Source of the DNA: Lachancea dasiensis
Taxonomy: Eukaryota; Ascomycota; Saccharomycetes; Saccharomycetales; Saccharomycetaceae
Direction: 5' to 3'
Length of the DNA stretch: 64,000 bases
Assembly (NCBI GenBank): GCA_900074725.1
Contig: LT598456.1
Span: 7,488 to 71,487, forward strand
The notes below the pieces were generated by a model that saw only the letters and a program-made list of their open reading frames with translations, was not told where the DNA came from and made no database searches. Positions 39,441 to 50,801 of this stretch are shown one piece after another; position 1 is the stretch's first letter, and the number at the start of each line of letters is the position of its first letter. Position numbers and translations under genes: made by a program.

Positions 39441-40775
39441 ATGATAAACCCATCATTTCGATCATGTGCGGTGCGCTGGGCTATTATGGCCGTCATTTTT
39501 GCTTCGACACCAGCAGGTTGTATGGAGATGGATAATACTGATGAGTATACTCGACCTGAAATTGTTGATGCTGGGCCTAAAACATTTCATTGGCTGTGCA
39601 CTTTGACCCTCCTTTTTGTGGCTCCTTCACTAGCAGCTGTATTCTCATTTGGCGGTAAGTTGTACCTTTCACTGTCCCTGCAGCTAGTATCTACGATCTA
39701 CGCAGCTATTGAAGCTCTGATTCTCCGATTCCCGGATGGAGACGGAGTTGAAAATCGTACGTCCAGGGGGACTGCTTGGTTCATCGCAGCATTTTTAGGG
39801 CTTACGTTGTTTGCCGGAAGCATAGCCAGCGGAACAGGTGCAATAGTGCATAGCAAGCGATTGCAATCCATAGTCACAAAAGCGGGGGAGCACAAGCTTC
39901 ACGTATTCCACAGGGCACTGTCTCTAGCAGTAGTACTTACTGGCTGGGTGAAAACTTGTCTTGGTCCGGTGGCCATGTTTGGGTTTTGCCGGGATGCGCA
40001 CACGGGCCAGTGCATCGCGCATGGAGTTATGGGCACGGCATTCGTCGCATATGGATTTGTGTATTCAATGGTGCTGGTTGTGCCTTGGATTCGAAACAAT
40101 CAGGAAAAATACTCGCAAGACCGGATTGATAGTTGGGTAATGTGTGCCTGGGGCATTGTGAACACATTCACGGAACACCGGTGGGGAAGAGAAGGCTGGA
40201 ATCATGGTGACTACCAGCACACTGCCATGGGAATCATTTGGTGGGCAGGTGGGCTGTTAGGGATTTTCCTGTCCCGAGGAGGTCGTAGGACCTTTGTTCC
40301 TAGTCTTCTGATTATATTTACCGGATGGGCCATGTCGGAGCATAGTCAGCATTTGTTTATTAGTACCAAAATTCACGCATTGTTTGGACTTGTGCTTATG
40401 TCTGGTGGCGCGCTTAGGATAGTCGAGATATCTTTCCTTTTGAAAGACAAGCGGGCTTCTGAAAGCGGCGTTCTTTCATTCCAATATCTTGCACCTTTTT
40501 GCTTGGTTTGCTCCGGAATATTGTTTATGGGCGCCAATGAAGAGCAACTCATTTTGGTTTTGAGACTTGGAGCGGACCACAGCTCCTACAGCTTAGTTGT
40601 CGTGTCTGCAGCTTTCATTACCTATCTGTGGATCCTTATGTGTCTCGAATTGTACGTCAAGCTTGTCGCAAGCTCAAGCAAAAGTCCGTTGAACGGCTAC
40701 AGGTCCAGCAATACTACCGAATTTGAACTAGACGATTTCCGCGATGGTTCAGATGAAACTGCCTCGAACAACTAA
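39441..40775 (+). CDS. YTP1: Ytp1-like multi-spanning membrane protein
   Basis: 444 residues from the ATG at 39441; the frame is open 16 codons further upstream but with no ATG. The N-terminus MINPSFRSCAVRWAIMAVIF is signal-peptide-like, and about ten hydrophobic segments follow. The segment WGREGWNHGDYQHTAMGI, rich in His and Trp, and MSEHSQHLFISTKIHALFG are typical of the fungal Ytp1 family (DUF2427 plus Ytp1 domain), whose function is unknown. Position between KEX2 and SIN4/MED16 matches S. cerevisiae (YNL238W, YNL237W, YNL236W), which supports orthology. Confidence 0.9.
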   Translation: MINPSFRSCAVRWAIMAVIFASTPAGCMEMDNTDEYTRPEIVDAGPKTFHWLCTLTLLFVAPSLAAVFSFGGKLYLSLSLQLVSTIYAAIEALILRFPDGDGVENRTSRGTAWFIAAFLGLTLFAGSIASGTGAIVHSKRLQSIVTKAGEHKLHVFHRALSLAVVLTGWVKTCLGPVAMFGFCRDAHTGQCIAHGVMGTAFVAYGFVYSMVLVVPWIRNNQEKYSQDRIDSWVMCAWGIVNTFTEHRWGREGWNHGDYQHTAMGIIWWAGGLLGIFLSRGGRRTFVPSLLIIFTGWAMSEHSQHLFISTKIHALFGLVLMSGGALRIVEISFLLKDKRASESGVLSFQYLAPFCLVCSGILFMGANEEQLILVLRLGADHSSYSLVVVSAAFITYLWILMCLELYVKLVASSSKSPLNGYRSSNTTEFELDDFRDGSDETASNN

Positions 40776-41214
40776 TGACTACCCTAGATGATTATCAAAA
40801 GGTCTATGTCGAAGTACGAAGAACAATTCTCTACGGCATTGGCGTATCCAAAATGAAAATGATAAACTGATAACTCCTTACAGATACAGTATTAGCTTAC
40901 TTCCAACAACATTGTGGCTTTAGATCGTGCTTCGAGTGGCTCAACATTTTACTCTAACAAGAAACTACTCTTTAGACACAGATCATAAATGTGCCCAGTA
41001 GTGACCTTTCACGTATAATGTATATATATATATCAGGACTTAAACGTGCAATTACATCCATCAGACTTCGATTAGTTAACGTATTGGATGTGTCAGATTG
41101 TGGTATGGGTGATTGTTTTTCAAAGCATTATTTACATAATTTCAAAACTCAAGTGATCACATTGCCATTTATAAAGCTAAGAGAACCTTAGCCTACTCAA
41201 ACGTTGAACGCCGA
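40776..41214. promoter_or_regulatory. intergenic region, YTP1 to MED16
   Basis: 439 bases with a short TA run (about 41019-41034) that may serve as a TATA region or simple repeat. Nothing else was recognised. Confidence 0.5.
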
Positions 41215-44028
41215 ATGTCGATTCCAGAGATAGTTAACAATGATTTAGTTTCTTGGTCTAAATCTGGTTTAATTGGTTATGTAGATACGGAATCTACTGA
41301 TGCCAACTTATGCATAACGCTATTGGAAACGGTTAACGGAACAAATTGGCGGTTGCGGCCCTCAAAAAGATACGCCATCCACCCTCACATCGCCGAATCA
41401 GGCAGTGCTGGAAGCTCCTCAAGCTTGTCCAATGGGAACATCGGAAGCGGTACTTCAAAGACGTTCAACAATATAAGCTCCATTTACTGGAACAACAGCG
41501 CGGGTAACAATGGAGAGCTGCTTGCAATTTGCGACGAGGCTGGAAATCTGTCCGTGGTGGCAGCAGGACAGACTGCTGCTGGTGCGGGTACTCTTGATAA
41601 TTTGGCTGTACTATTCCAAGATAATGGCTACAAGATCCACAATCAATTGGCGCCCTTGCTGCCCGTTAATGATGGGTCAAAAATCAGCCGAAAACTGTCC
41701 AAAAAGGAAACACATACGGCAATAATAAAGTTCATGTGGCTAGGGTCATCGTCACCATCGTTCTCACTTCTTAACGCACGCCGAGACATGTCAAAGTCAA
41801 TTATAAAAAGTCAAGTCCAGCAATTCAAACCCCTTGGCATTTTTTACCCAACTTCTGTCAAGTCTGCGTGCTTAGGGCTGCGGAGAGGTGGCCAATTAGA
41901 CTTCTGGTATCAATTTTCCAATTCCAAAGACTACAAAAAGATCTCACTACAACTTAACAATACGCAGGAACACAGAACAAAGCAGTTTGATTGGATTCAG
42001 ACTGCACAATTTGCTCATACAGATGAGGATCAAGCACTAATTGTGGGGGCATACTCAAAAATTTCCAAAAAAGTGTCATTTTTCAAACTTTCGGTCAACT
42101 GGAACATTACTACGCAGAATATTACCGCCGACCCCGAGCTTCGATTAGAGCAGATATTGGAGATAAGCCCAAAAGACATGACAACGAAGGGGGAAGTTTT
42201 GGAGCTTCAGAGCTTTGAAATGTTATCCGCCTTTGAAAGGTCCCCCGATGTTGAAGTTGTTTTATGCTACGACGTTATTGGAATGTCTCGTTCTATCCTT
42301 AAACGCTACAGGATTATCAAGTCTGCACCATCATTAGAATTATGCTCTATCTTGGGCTCGCCGAATCTAAATTCGCAATCTCTACCATTGTGCGAATATG
42401 TATTTACTGAAGTGGATACACTGAGAATGGATGCTAACGTTTATTCTCTTGAACTTCATGGACACGAAACTACAATTTTGACCAGATTGACAAATGGCCA
42501 TACAAAGATTTATGATCGAAGAACGTGGAAGGTGGAGAACTCCTTAGCAATTGAAAATAGTAGTGAAATTTTAACATCCCCATTTTGCACTGGGGTTGTC
42601 TTTCCAAAGACTCTACCTTCTAGCGCACTTCGTTGGTCCTGTGTCTCTCCGTCACTTGGTGGTATTCTTTCGAAAGTTAGAAACAAGGAGAATATTCGAT
42701 TTGATCCCATCGAAGCACCTATCAAAGAACTGGCCGAGGCAGACGTACCAATTGCATTAGCCTTTGCATACGCATTTGTTTGTTCAAATCATTTACAGAC
42801 TTCCAGTGAAGACCTTACTATTGCAATCAAAACGCACCTACTGAAAATCTCTGAGATAAGTGAAGCTCGGAGCGAGAAGTTTCTAAAGATCCTGATCAGT
42901 GCTATCTATCAGCTGTTCGGGGTCACGCCAGAAGCTTCAAAAGAACTGAAGGATAAATTAGTTATGAGCCGTTCCATTCAGAGAGCTATGCTCTTGCAGA
43001 CAGAACTCAGCTGCAGTTTCACCAACAATAACATATACAACATGGCACGAACGGCGCTTTCTTTGAGAAACATTCTTTTTGCCTTTAACGGTGTTTCCAG
43101 AAACATACAAGTCTTGATTCACCACAGCGCAACTATGAATTTCCAACAACCAAACGGAAAGCTGTTTCAATTTGCATTTTCCAAGCAAGACTTGATATAT
43201 TCATTGATCCCATGCGCTAAATGGTTTGTACGACTACTAACGTTTCTCACCCAGCAGATGATTGTCCTGGTGAACTCGCCCAATGATAAAGAGAATACTC
43301 TGGTGCTTGGTATTTGCAGTTCTAAGATTACTAGACAACTTCTGTTATCGATATTGACCGAGATAAAAAAAGTAATTCATCTCGTTACCAAATTTCCAGA
43401 GACTTCTTTCCCGATACTCAATGAATCATCGATCTATCTACGCAAGGTGCTAGGCGATTCTCCAGTCAATTTTGAGAAGTTCGAAACGTTTTTGGCCGAC
43501 GTAAATAACAAATTTTCATCTTTGGGAGAATCGCCTTCTCTTGGGAATAACGCAAAGGACTCATATTTGATGTTAGAAGGCGATGTGTCACCAGAAGTGT
43601 CTCAACTTAAGGAATTTCTGCTGTCCTATTCTAATACAGCTGTTTTATCACACATAAAGCCGGCCGATGTCTACTTTTCAGACACTCGCGGGCTGCGCAT
43701 TTTCTCGTCAGATATTTTCCCAGAGTCTCTATGCAAGCTTCTTCAACCGTTGAAGAATGGCCTCGTTCTAGGCCCCGACGTTCTTTCTGAAGACACTACC
43801 TCTCTTTCTCTCTGCGTCATTGAGAGTGACGATATTTCAAAAGAACCAATTATTTCCGGAAAACACAAACTAAAAAGATGCTGTAGATGTGGCGCTGTCA
43901 CGCGCGCTGGCTACCCAGTAACGAAAGATAGTACTATTGTTCCTACGAGTGTCACTACGAAGCGCTGGACTAGTTTGTACCTGAAAATTTGTTTTTGCTC
44001 CGGGCTACTATACGAGTTCGATCCATGA
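41215..44028 (+). CDS. MED16: Mediator tail subunit Med16 (Sin4)
   Basis: 937 residues (S. cerevisiae Sin4 974). It starts MSIPEIVNNDLVSWSKSGLI, the beginning of the WD40-like beta-propeller half typical of Med16, and ends with a cysteine cluster RCCRCGAVTRAG and CFCSGLLYEFDP, the conserved C-terminal zinc-ribbon-like segment of Med16. The middle is helical and poorly conserved. Med16 anchors the Mediator tail module with Med2, Med3, Med5 and Med15 and passes activator signals to RNA polymerase II in the nucleus. S. cerevisiae YNL236W. Its right neighbour here, PUP2, is on another chromosome in S. cerevisiae, so an arrangement breakpoint lies between them. Confidence 0.93.
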   Translation: MSIPEIVNNDLVSWSKSGLIGYVDTESTDANLCITLLETVNGTNWRLRPSKRYAIHPHIAESGSAGSSSSLSNGNIGSGTSKTFNNISSIYWNNSAGNNGELLAICDEAGNLSVVAAGQTAAGAGTLDNLAVLFQDNGYKIHNQLAPLLPVNDGSKISRKLSKKETHTAIIKFMWLGSSSPSFSLLNARRDMSKSIIKSQVQQFKPLGIFYPTSVKSACLGLRRGGQLDFWYQFSNSKDYKKISLQLNNTQEHRTKQFDWIQTAQFAHTDEDQALIVGAYSKISKKVSFFKLSVNWNITTQNITADPELRLEQILEISPKDMTTKGEVLELQSFEMLSAFERSPDVEVVLCYDVIGMSRSILKRYRIIKSAPSLELCSILGSPNLNSQSLPLCEYVFTEVDTLRMDANVYSLELHGHETTILTRLTNGHTKIYDRRTWKVENSLAIENSSEILTSPFCTGVVFPKTLPSSALRWSCVSPSLGGILSKVRNKENIRFDPIEAPIKELAEADVPIALAFAYAFVCSNHLQTSSEDLTIAIKTHLLKISEISEARSEKFLKILISAIYQLFGVTPEASKELKDKLVMSRSIQRAMLLQTELSCSFTNNNIYNMARTALSLRNILFAFNGVSRNIQVLIHHSATMNFQQPNGKLFQFAFSKQDLIYSLIPCAKWFVRLLTFLTQQMIVLVNSPNDKENTLVLGICSSKITRQLLLSILTEIKKVIHLVTKFPETSFPILNESSIYLRKVLGDSPVNFEKFETFLADVNNKFSSLGESPSLGNNAKDSYLMLEGDVSPEVSQLKEFLLSYSNTAVLSHIKPADVYFSDTRGLRIFSSDIFPESLCKLLQPLKNGLVLGPDVLSEDTTSLSLCVIESDDISKEPIISGKHKLKRCCRCGAVTRAGYPVTKDSTIVPTSVTTKRWTSLYLKICFCSGLLYEFDP

Positions 44029-44483
44029 ATAATAGCCCATTGATACAAAGAGGAAGAGGCGATTTGATGCGGCATGAAACGCTAGGACCGCTATCCCTCT
44101 TCGATATCCAAGAGAGATCATATAAGTGACGTCCTAAATCCGAGTATATCATAATATACGGGTCTCGAAAAATTAAGGTGGCAAAACCAAGTTAAGCTCT
44201 ATTAATTAAACCTTATGCCTAACAAGGTGATCAGTTCAATTGGAATTGCTCAAAATATCCCGGCTTTGCAAGTCCGTTGTACCATCATTGCTTCTCCGAG
44301 CACACCTCTGAAAGTGTCTAGAATAACATTATCACAGGTTTCAAAGGAGGCTTTAAATCATATTAATTAAAAGAGACGCCAGCATTTCTGCGTCATTAGC
44401 GCTAATCTCTGCATTTGAGTTGGACAATTCAAGGTTTTCCGTGCTTGATAAGATAGACAGGTCTAAACTGAAGCAGAGAAATC
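44029..44483. promoter_or_regulatory. intergenic region MED16 to PUP2, synteny junction
   Basis: 455 bases joining the chromosome XIV-type and chromosome VII/VIII-type gene blocks (S. cerevisiae reference). It holds the PACE motif listed separately and two palindromic TTAATTAA words (44212-44219 and 44363-44370). No repeat or mobile element marks the junction. Confidence 0.6.
44177..44185 (+). promoter_or_regulatory. proteasome-associated control element (PACE, Rpn4 site)
   Basis: GGTGGCAAA is an exact match to the PACE consensus bound by Rpn4 in Saccharomycetaceae proteasome promoters. It lies 299 bases before the PUP2 ATG in the only intergenic region that serves PUP2. The same word inside LRG1 and ZWF1 coding sequence was disregarded. 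Confidence 0.85.
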
Positions 44484-45269
44484 ATGTTTTTGACTAGAAG
44501 CGAATACGATCGGGGTGTAAGTACATTTTCTCCGGAGGGGAGACTTTTCCAGGTTGAGTATTCTCTGGAGGCCATCAAGTTAGGGTCCACAGCCATTGGC
44601 GTAGCCACATCCGAGGGTGTCGTCCTCGGGGTTGAGAAGAGAGTTACGTCACCGCTACTGGAAGGGGATTCTATTGAGAAAATCGTGGAGATTGAACGCC
44701 ATGTTGGATGTGCTATGAGTGGCTTAACGGCAGACGCTCGCTCCATGATTGAACATGCCCGTGTTTCCGCTGTTACGCATGACCTCTATTACGATGAGAA
44801 TATTAGTATCGAATCTTTGACACAATCCATCTGTGACTTGGCGCTTAGGTTTGGTGAAGGGGCTTCGGGCGAAGAAAGGTTGATGTCCAGACCATTCGGT
44901 GTAGCTCTTCTAATTGCAGGCTACGATTCTGAGCAAGGCTACCAGCTATTCCATGCAGAACCCTCCGGAACATTTTATCGTTACAATGCCAAAGCTATAG
45001 GATCAGGGTCAGAAGGTGCTCAATCAGAGCTTCAAAACGAGTGGCACTCTTCTTTAACGTTGAAGGAAGCGGAACTGTTAGTTCTCAAAATTTTAAAGCA
45101 GGTCATGGAGGAAAAATTGGACAAGGATAATGCGCAATTAAGTTGTGTGACCAAAGAAAACGGATTCCAAGTCTACAGTAACGAAAAAATGGCTACAATA
45201 ATCCAGGAGTTGAAAGAGAAAGAAGCACAAGAAAATTCTGAAAGTCAAGATGTAGAGATGTCTACGTAG
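44484..45269 (+). CDS. PUP2: 20S proteasome subunit alpha 5
   Basis: 261 residues (S. cerevisiae Pup2 260). The protein starts [20 protein letters not shown] and continues [19 protein letters not shown], the N-terminal alpha-subunit signature helix that gates the 20S channel; [16 protein letters not shown] and [18 protein letters not shown] are characteristic of alpha 5. An acidic C-terminus (ESQDVEMST) follows. Like all alpha subunits it lacks the N-terminal catalytic Thr. CTG codons at 44565-44567 and 44658-44660 fall on conserved leucine positions and show the standard reading of CTG. It converges on GCN5, exactly as YGR253C and YGR252W do in S. cerevisiae. A PACE element upstream indicates Rpn4 control. 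Confidence 0.98.
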   Translation: MFLTRSEYDRGVSTFSPEGRLFQVEYSLEAIKLGSTAIGVATSEGVVLGVEKRVTSPLLEGDSIEKIVEIERHVGCAMSGLTADARSMIEHARVSAVTHDLYYDENISIESLTQSICDLALRFGEGASGEERLMSRPFGVALLIAGYDSEQGYQLFHAEPSGTFYRYNAKAIGSGSEGAQSELQNEWHSSLTLKEAELLVLKILKQVMEEKLDKDNAQLSCVTKENGFQVYSNEKMATIIQELKEKEAQENSESQDVEMST

Positions 45270-45428
45270 GTTAAGAGTACTTCATAAACTTCTGTATATT
45301 TAGCTGGACCAAGGAAAATTTAATCACTTTGCTTGTATTTATTTTCGATCACACTCACCCTTTAGTTCGTCATTAATGAATTAAGGCGATTTTAGTTGTC
45401 AATTTACGTATATATCGTGAAAACAATG

Positions 45429-46793
<1,365 letters not shown>

Positions 46794-46869
46794 TCACATA
46801 AATGAAGTGGTAAAAAATCACCAATGCGATCATTAGTACAAAGTGATTCCATGTTAAATTATTAGAACT

Positions 46870-48768
46870 CTACAAGAGAACCTCTTCATCAACTCCTTCG
46901 TCATCCCACTCATCTAAGACATGACTTAACGCTTCTTCGGCTTGAGTTTGAACTTCTGTCAATCCACACAGATCTTCAATATACTTGTAATTGTTCAAAG
47001 CATCCTTAACGAGACTCCAGCCTCTCTTCTTGTACTGTTCTATCACGGAAGGGCTACAAGCCGAGCAGTGTTTGAAAGCAGGGCTTTGGAGCTGCAAAGT
47101 CTTAAATTCATTCAAGAAGCCACGAATTTGATGCGGAAAATCGCCCAAGACAGTCTTGACATCAGTTGAATTGGTATTGAACGTTGGGTTTTGGAGGATG
47201 GAAATCAATAGCTCGACGCTCTGCGAGGCTGCCATCAATGCAACTCCTGGTCGCGTGACGGTGCACATTTGGTCCAAAGTGCGATCCGTCAAACTATCAC
47301 TGGGAGCAACGACATCTTGGCAGAAATAACATCCCAGACGAGCTTCTTCCTCGTCGGCCATGTAAGAACCATGTCGCATGACGAGATAACTATCAAACCC
47401 TAAAGCTGCATTGATTACTATTTTGTTTTCAGCACAGCCTAATACCGACGGTAGCCATCTGGTTTCCCTAGAATCCATTAGTAGAAAAATTACGTCATGA
47501 GCTTGTACAAGTTCTACAAGTTTATCGAAATCTTGTTTCTCCTTTGCTTCATTTGTAACAGGATGGCCAATCATAGGGACCTGTAGCTCAATTCCGGTGC
47601 TTTTAACTAAAGGGAAAATTTGGCTCAGGGCCTCTGCGGCAGCAGCAGCCTTAGGCTTCCCGCAGCTATCAAAATTGAAGAGAGGCTGTCGCACGGGGTT
47701 TGAATATGAAACAGTTCCATTGTCCACAAAGGTTATTTGGCGAACGCCCCAGGCCAGCAATACACGCGAAACGTAGCATCCTAGCGTACCCGCACCTAGA
47801 ATCAAAACCTTTGTGTTTTTAATGACTTCAAGTTCAATTTGTGGCGCTATACGCCATTTCATTAGTTTTAGGTTAAGATCTAAGGATTGATCTGCCAGTT
47901 GTAGGGGATCAATGAGGGAGCTCAAATCCGTTGCTCTTGGGGTGAGTTTATTTTGCGAGTTTCGTTCCCACCCAGTAACCTTGAGGGCAGCTGATTTTGT
48001 ACTGCTATCGGATCGGAGAGCAACGTCAATCCAGAAACTTGATTGTGCATCTGATCTGACTAAAACCAATCTTAACTTGTTCAAGTCGGAATTGAAATAT
48101 TTCAGCAAAGAGATAAAGTTCTTGACTATTGCCGAAGGCACCATGTCAATCTTGCATGTATCCCGGATTGCTAAAAGCGTACAAGTGGCTGCGCGATCTT
48201 TCGAAAATTGGAACAAGCCGCTACTGGCATCACCTACACAGGTCCAGCTGTCGGGATGTGACTTGAACCAGCTATTATAGATTTTCCAATCCGAGAGCTG
48301 CCCGGTCTTCAAGGATTCTATATGCAACCAAGCCGGCTGGAAACAAGGAACGCACACCCAGTAGAAAAACTTGTAAGACTTTAAATCGGCAAAACTGATC
48401 ACTGACAACACTACACAGTTGTCGGGATTTTCCAAACCCGCATTCCATGCTTCTTCAGCACGATCGTAAAGAAATTGGGTTTTTTCGACTTTCTTAAACT
48501 CCTCAATTGTGTTGTAATTGTACAGGGAACCATTGATAGAAATTCCCTCTTCCTTCGCAGGAAACCCCGAAAAACTTTGGTCATTTAAAAATAGATGCGC
48601 ACAGGGCGATCCTTTTGGAATATGATTCATATCGACGTAACTACCCAGGCTCTTCGTTGATGCATCGAGCTTCAGGACATCTAATTTGAGCCTTGCGAGC
48701 TCCTGAAAGAAAGAAGTGTCGAGAAACGACTGGAATGGCGTCCCAAATTTCATAGTAGCTTCCGACAT
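46870..48768 (-). CDS. ATG7: autophagy E1-like enzyme Atg7
   Basis: 632 residues (S. cerevisiae Atg7 630). The N-terminal domain opens with FGTPFQSFLDTSFFQEL and binds Atg3 and Atg10. The adenylation domain has VLILGAGTLGCYVSRVLLAWG (ATP loop) and TFVDNGTVSYSNPVRQPLF, and the catalytic cysteine is Cys502 in LDQMCTVTRPG. The C-terminus is the acidic tail EWDDEGVDEEVLL that recruits Atg8. Atg7 activates Atg8 and Atg12 for phagophore lipidation and the Atg12-Atg5 conjugate. In S. cerevisiae (YHR171W) its next neighbour is NMD3, as here. A second autophagy gene, ATG2, lies 20 kb to the left, which follows from ancestral gene order and does not suggest a cluster. Confidence 0.98.
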   Translation of the reverse strand: MSEATMKFGTPFQSFLDTSFFQELARLKLDVLKLDASTKSLGSYVDMNHIPKGSPCAHLFLNDQSFSGFPAKEEGISINGSLYNYNTIEEFKKVEKTQFLYDRAEEAWNAGLENPDNCVVLSVISFADLKSYKFFYWVCVPCFQPAWLHIESLKTGQLSDWKIYNSWFKSHPDSWTCVGDASSGLFQFSKDRAATCTLLAIRDTCKIDMVPSAIVKNFISLLKYFNSDLNKLRLVLVRSDAQSSFWIDVALRSDSSTKSAALKVTGWERNSQNKLTPRATDLSSLIDPLQLADQSLDLNLKLMKWRIAPQIELEVIKNTKVLILGAGTLGCYVSRVLLAWGVRQITFVDNGTVSYSNPVRQPLFNFDSCGKPKAAAAAEALSQIFPLVKSTGIELQVPMIGHPVTNEAKEKQDFDKLVELVQAHDVIFLLMDSRETRWLPSVLGCAENKIVINAALGFDSYLVMRHGSYMADEEEARLGCYFCQDVVAPSDSLTDRTLDQMCTVTRPGVALMAASQSVELLISILQNPTFNTNSTDVKTVLGDFPHQIRGFLNEFKTLQLQSPAFKHCSACSPSVIEQYKKRGWSLVKDALNNYKYIEDLCGLTEVQTQAEEALSHVLDEWDDEGVDEEVLL

Positions 48769-48973
48769 GCCGAGCTTATATCCGGTCTACACAGCAACGC
48801 TTATCTCAAATGAAAGTTTGTGATCCAACCTTTCGCAACAAGTAGCACTACAATGCGATGGAGACATATCTGGAGTTTCCCCATGATCGTCCATTACGAT
48901 GAACAATATATCTATGATCACCTATAAATACTTTACAACAAACCAATGCCCTCGAATTTATCACCTAAACGGC

Positions 48974-50515
48974 TTATTGAGCGTTAGGGTCATCTAGCGT
49001 CATCTCGTCCAGTTCGTCCAAGAGTTCATCGATGTCGATATGTGGACCATTTTCATTTTCGTCATCGTCCATTTCTCCATCTGCATCTGGAGCAGGAGCA
49101 GCACTACTCTTGTAAAGATTGACTGTTTGACGCATTTCAGAGTCCTCTTCCAATTCTTGCAAGAATGCTTCATAATCTCTTTCGGCTCTTTCTTGCTCCT
49201 GCTTTTGTTGTCTCGATGTGTAATCTTGCGAAGCCTCGATTTCCTTGTGTTCACGAGCCATTCTCTTCAACTTCCAGTTTCTGTTCTTGCGGGTCTTTCT
49301 GATGTACTGCTTCTTAACCAGCACCACGTCTGGTATATGCTCCATATTCAGCGAGTCAAACAAGTCGGAGTTGTAGTTAGAATTGGCGATGTAATAACCC
49401 ATGACACTGTCTCCTGGATGACACAGAGCTCCGAGGTGCGATCTAACATAAAATACCTGATCGTTCACCCCTAAATCTGCGGCTCTGGCAACAGTGATGT
49501 CTGCCAAGACATATTTACCCTTTCGTTGGCCGGTTGGATCTACGTCCAACACAATGAACTCAACCAGCTGAGATACGTCGGCAAGAGAGTCAAATGCATT
49601 TCTCCAGTATACAGATGCCGAGAGGTCCGCTGTTTGAAGGGTGATAGGGTCCATAAATTGTAAAGTGTTAGAAACCTTCGAACACAATACAAACTGTGTG
49701 ATGTTACCCAGAGATTTGGCCAGCTTTTTGGGTAGAACGACAAGATCGTCTCTACAGATCGGCACAATTTCAACAGAGAAAGAGAATTTGTAAGTCGAGG
49801 CACCGGTATGGGTATCTTGAGAAATCAGTTCTTCAGACTTTTTAGATCTTATAGGCACCACAGAGTTCAAGAAATCTAGCATTTTGGCAGCGTGATTTTT
49901 TTGCCCATAAAAGAAATCAAGTCCATCCTTGGCTTCCTGGATGTTGATGGTATCGACGTGGGCATTATGCTTTAGAATAAGCTGTTCCAGATATAAAAAG
50001 GTACGCTTGTGAGGAACTTTCTGCCTGATCTGTACTGTAGCTCTCCAAGTGTTGGTCGTGTAAGACCTTGCACAATCAGCACACTGCATTGCCACCACCA
50101 CGTATTCAACTTCAAACGTTTGTTGCACGATCGTATTGGCCATGGCTTCCCCTTGGACGGCAAGCTTGACACGAATACGTCTGGAGTGCGGCTCTGTCCA
50201 GATAAAGGAAGCATCGACCAGCCGAACCTTGTTCAAACCTTTCAAACGACGGAGACACAGCGCCAAAAGTTCTCTTGATTCAAGTTCTGCACGTATCCAT
50301 TGACCTGGAGGCTGGAGAAACCGCTCACAATTTCTGCAAAATGAGAGATTCGATTCTCTGGGAATTCCTTCCGTGATATCCACCGTCAATTTGATACAGT
50401 CATAGCACATAACCAAACCGCTCGACCCATCCATGGGCACACCACAGTTACAGCATAGAACAGTGGCAGCTTGCTGGTTTTGATAGACGCTTGGATCCAA
50501 TGGCGTATAGTTCAT
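48974..50515 (-). CDS. NMD3: 60S ribosomal subunit export adaptor Nmd3
   Basis: 513 residues (S. cerevisiae Nmd3 518). Treble-clef zinc-binding pairs are at Cys21/Cys22/Cys24, Cys37/Cys40 and Cys60/Cys63, followed by the QPPGQWIRAELESRELLALC segment typical of the NMD3 N-terminal domain. The C-terminus has basic patches (KTRKNRNWKLKRMARE) acting as NLS and an acidic, leucine-containing end (HIDIDELLDELDEMTLDD) resembling the leucine-rich nuclear export signal recognised by Crm1. Nmd3 brings pre-60S particles through the nuclear pore. The promoter carries PAC and RRPE motifs at 50614-50637. Neighbours ATG7 and DBP8 match S. cerevisiae, with NOP19 intervening. Confidence 0.97.
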   Translation of the reverse strand: MNYTPLDPSVYQNQQAATVLCCNCGVPMDGSSGLVMCYDCIKLTVDITEGIPRESNLSFCRNCERFLQPPGQWIRAELESRELLALCLRRLKGLNKVRLVDASFIWTEPHSRRIRVKLAVQGEAMANTIVQQTFEVEYVVVAMQCADCARSYTTNTWRATVQIRQKVPHKRTFLYLEQLILKHNAHVDTINIQEAKDGLDFFYGQKNHAAKMLDFLNSVVPIRSKKSEELISQDTHTGASTYKFSFSVEIVPICRDDLVVLPKKLAKSLGNITQFVLCSKVSNTLQFMDPITLQTADLSASVYWRNAFDSLADVSQLVEFIVLDVDPTGQRKGKYVLADITVARAADLGVNDQVFYVRSHLGALCHPGDSVMGYYIANSNYNSDLFDSLNMEHIPDVVLVKKQYIRKTRKNRNWKLKRMAREHKEIEASQDYTSRQQKQEQERAERDYEAFLQELEEDSEMRQTVNLYKSSAAPAPDADGEMDDDENENGPHIDIDELLDELDEMTLDDPNAQ

Positions 50516-50613
50516 CTTTGGCTAAGTGACACAGTACACCTTCAGTCTATTTTTCTTCCCTTAGCTGAGTAAACTAGAAAGAGATGAGATGAGATGTGGC
50601 GAGCATTCATTAT

Positions 50614-50637
50614 GCGATGAGCATCTGAAAATTTTTT
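50614..50637. promoter_or_regulatory. PAC and RRPE ribosome-biogenesis motifs upstream of NMD3
   Basis: GCGATGAGCAT (50614-50624) matches the PAC consensus GCGATGAGMT, with one extra base fit, and is followed two bases later by TGAAAATTTTTT (50626-50637), an RRPE-type word. The pair, about 100 bases before the NMD3 ATG, is the hallmark of yeast ribosome-biogenesis promoters bound by Dot6/Tod6 and Stb3. Confidence 0.8.
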
Positions 50638-50801
50638 GGCAAGAGCGGCAGAACATATATTTCAACGTTTATAGTGATAAAATATAGCCATATGCCAGGC
50701 GGCGCCGGTGGCATTTCCATCAAAGAAGGTGAATATTCACAAGGCGTAGGCGGAGTACTTTAGCTTTCATTAAGTCGTTCAACTGAGAGCACTTTTTGAA
50801 T

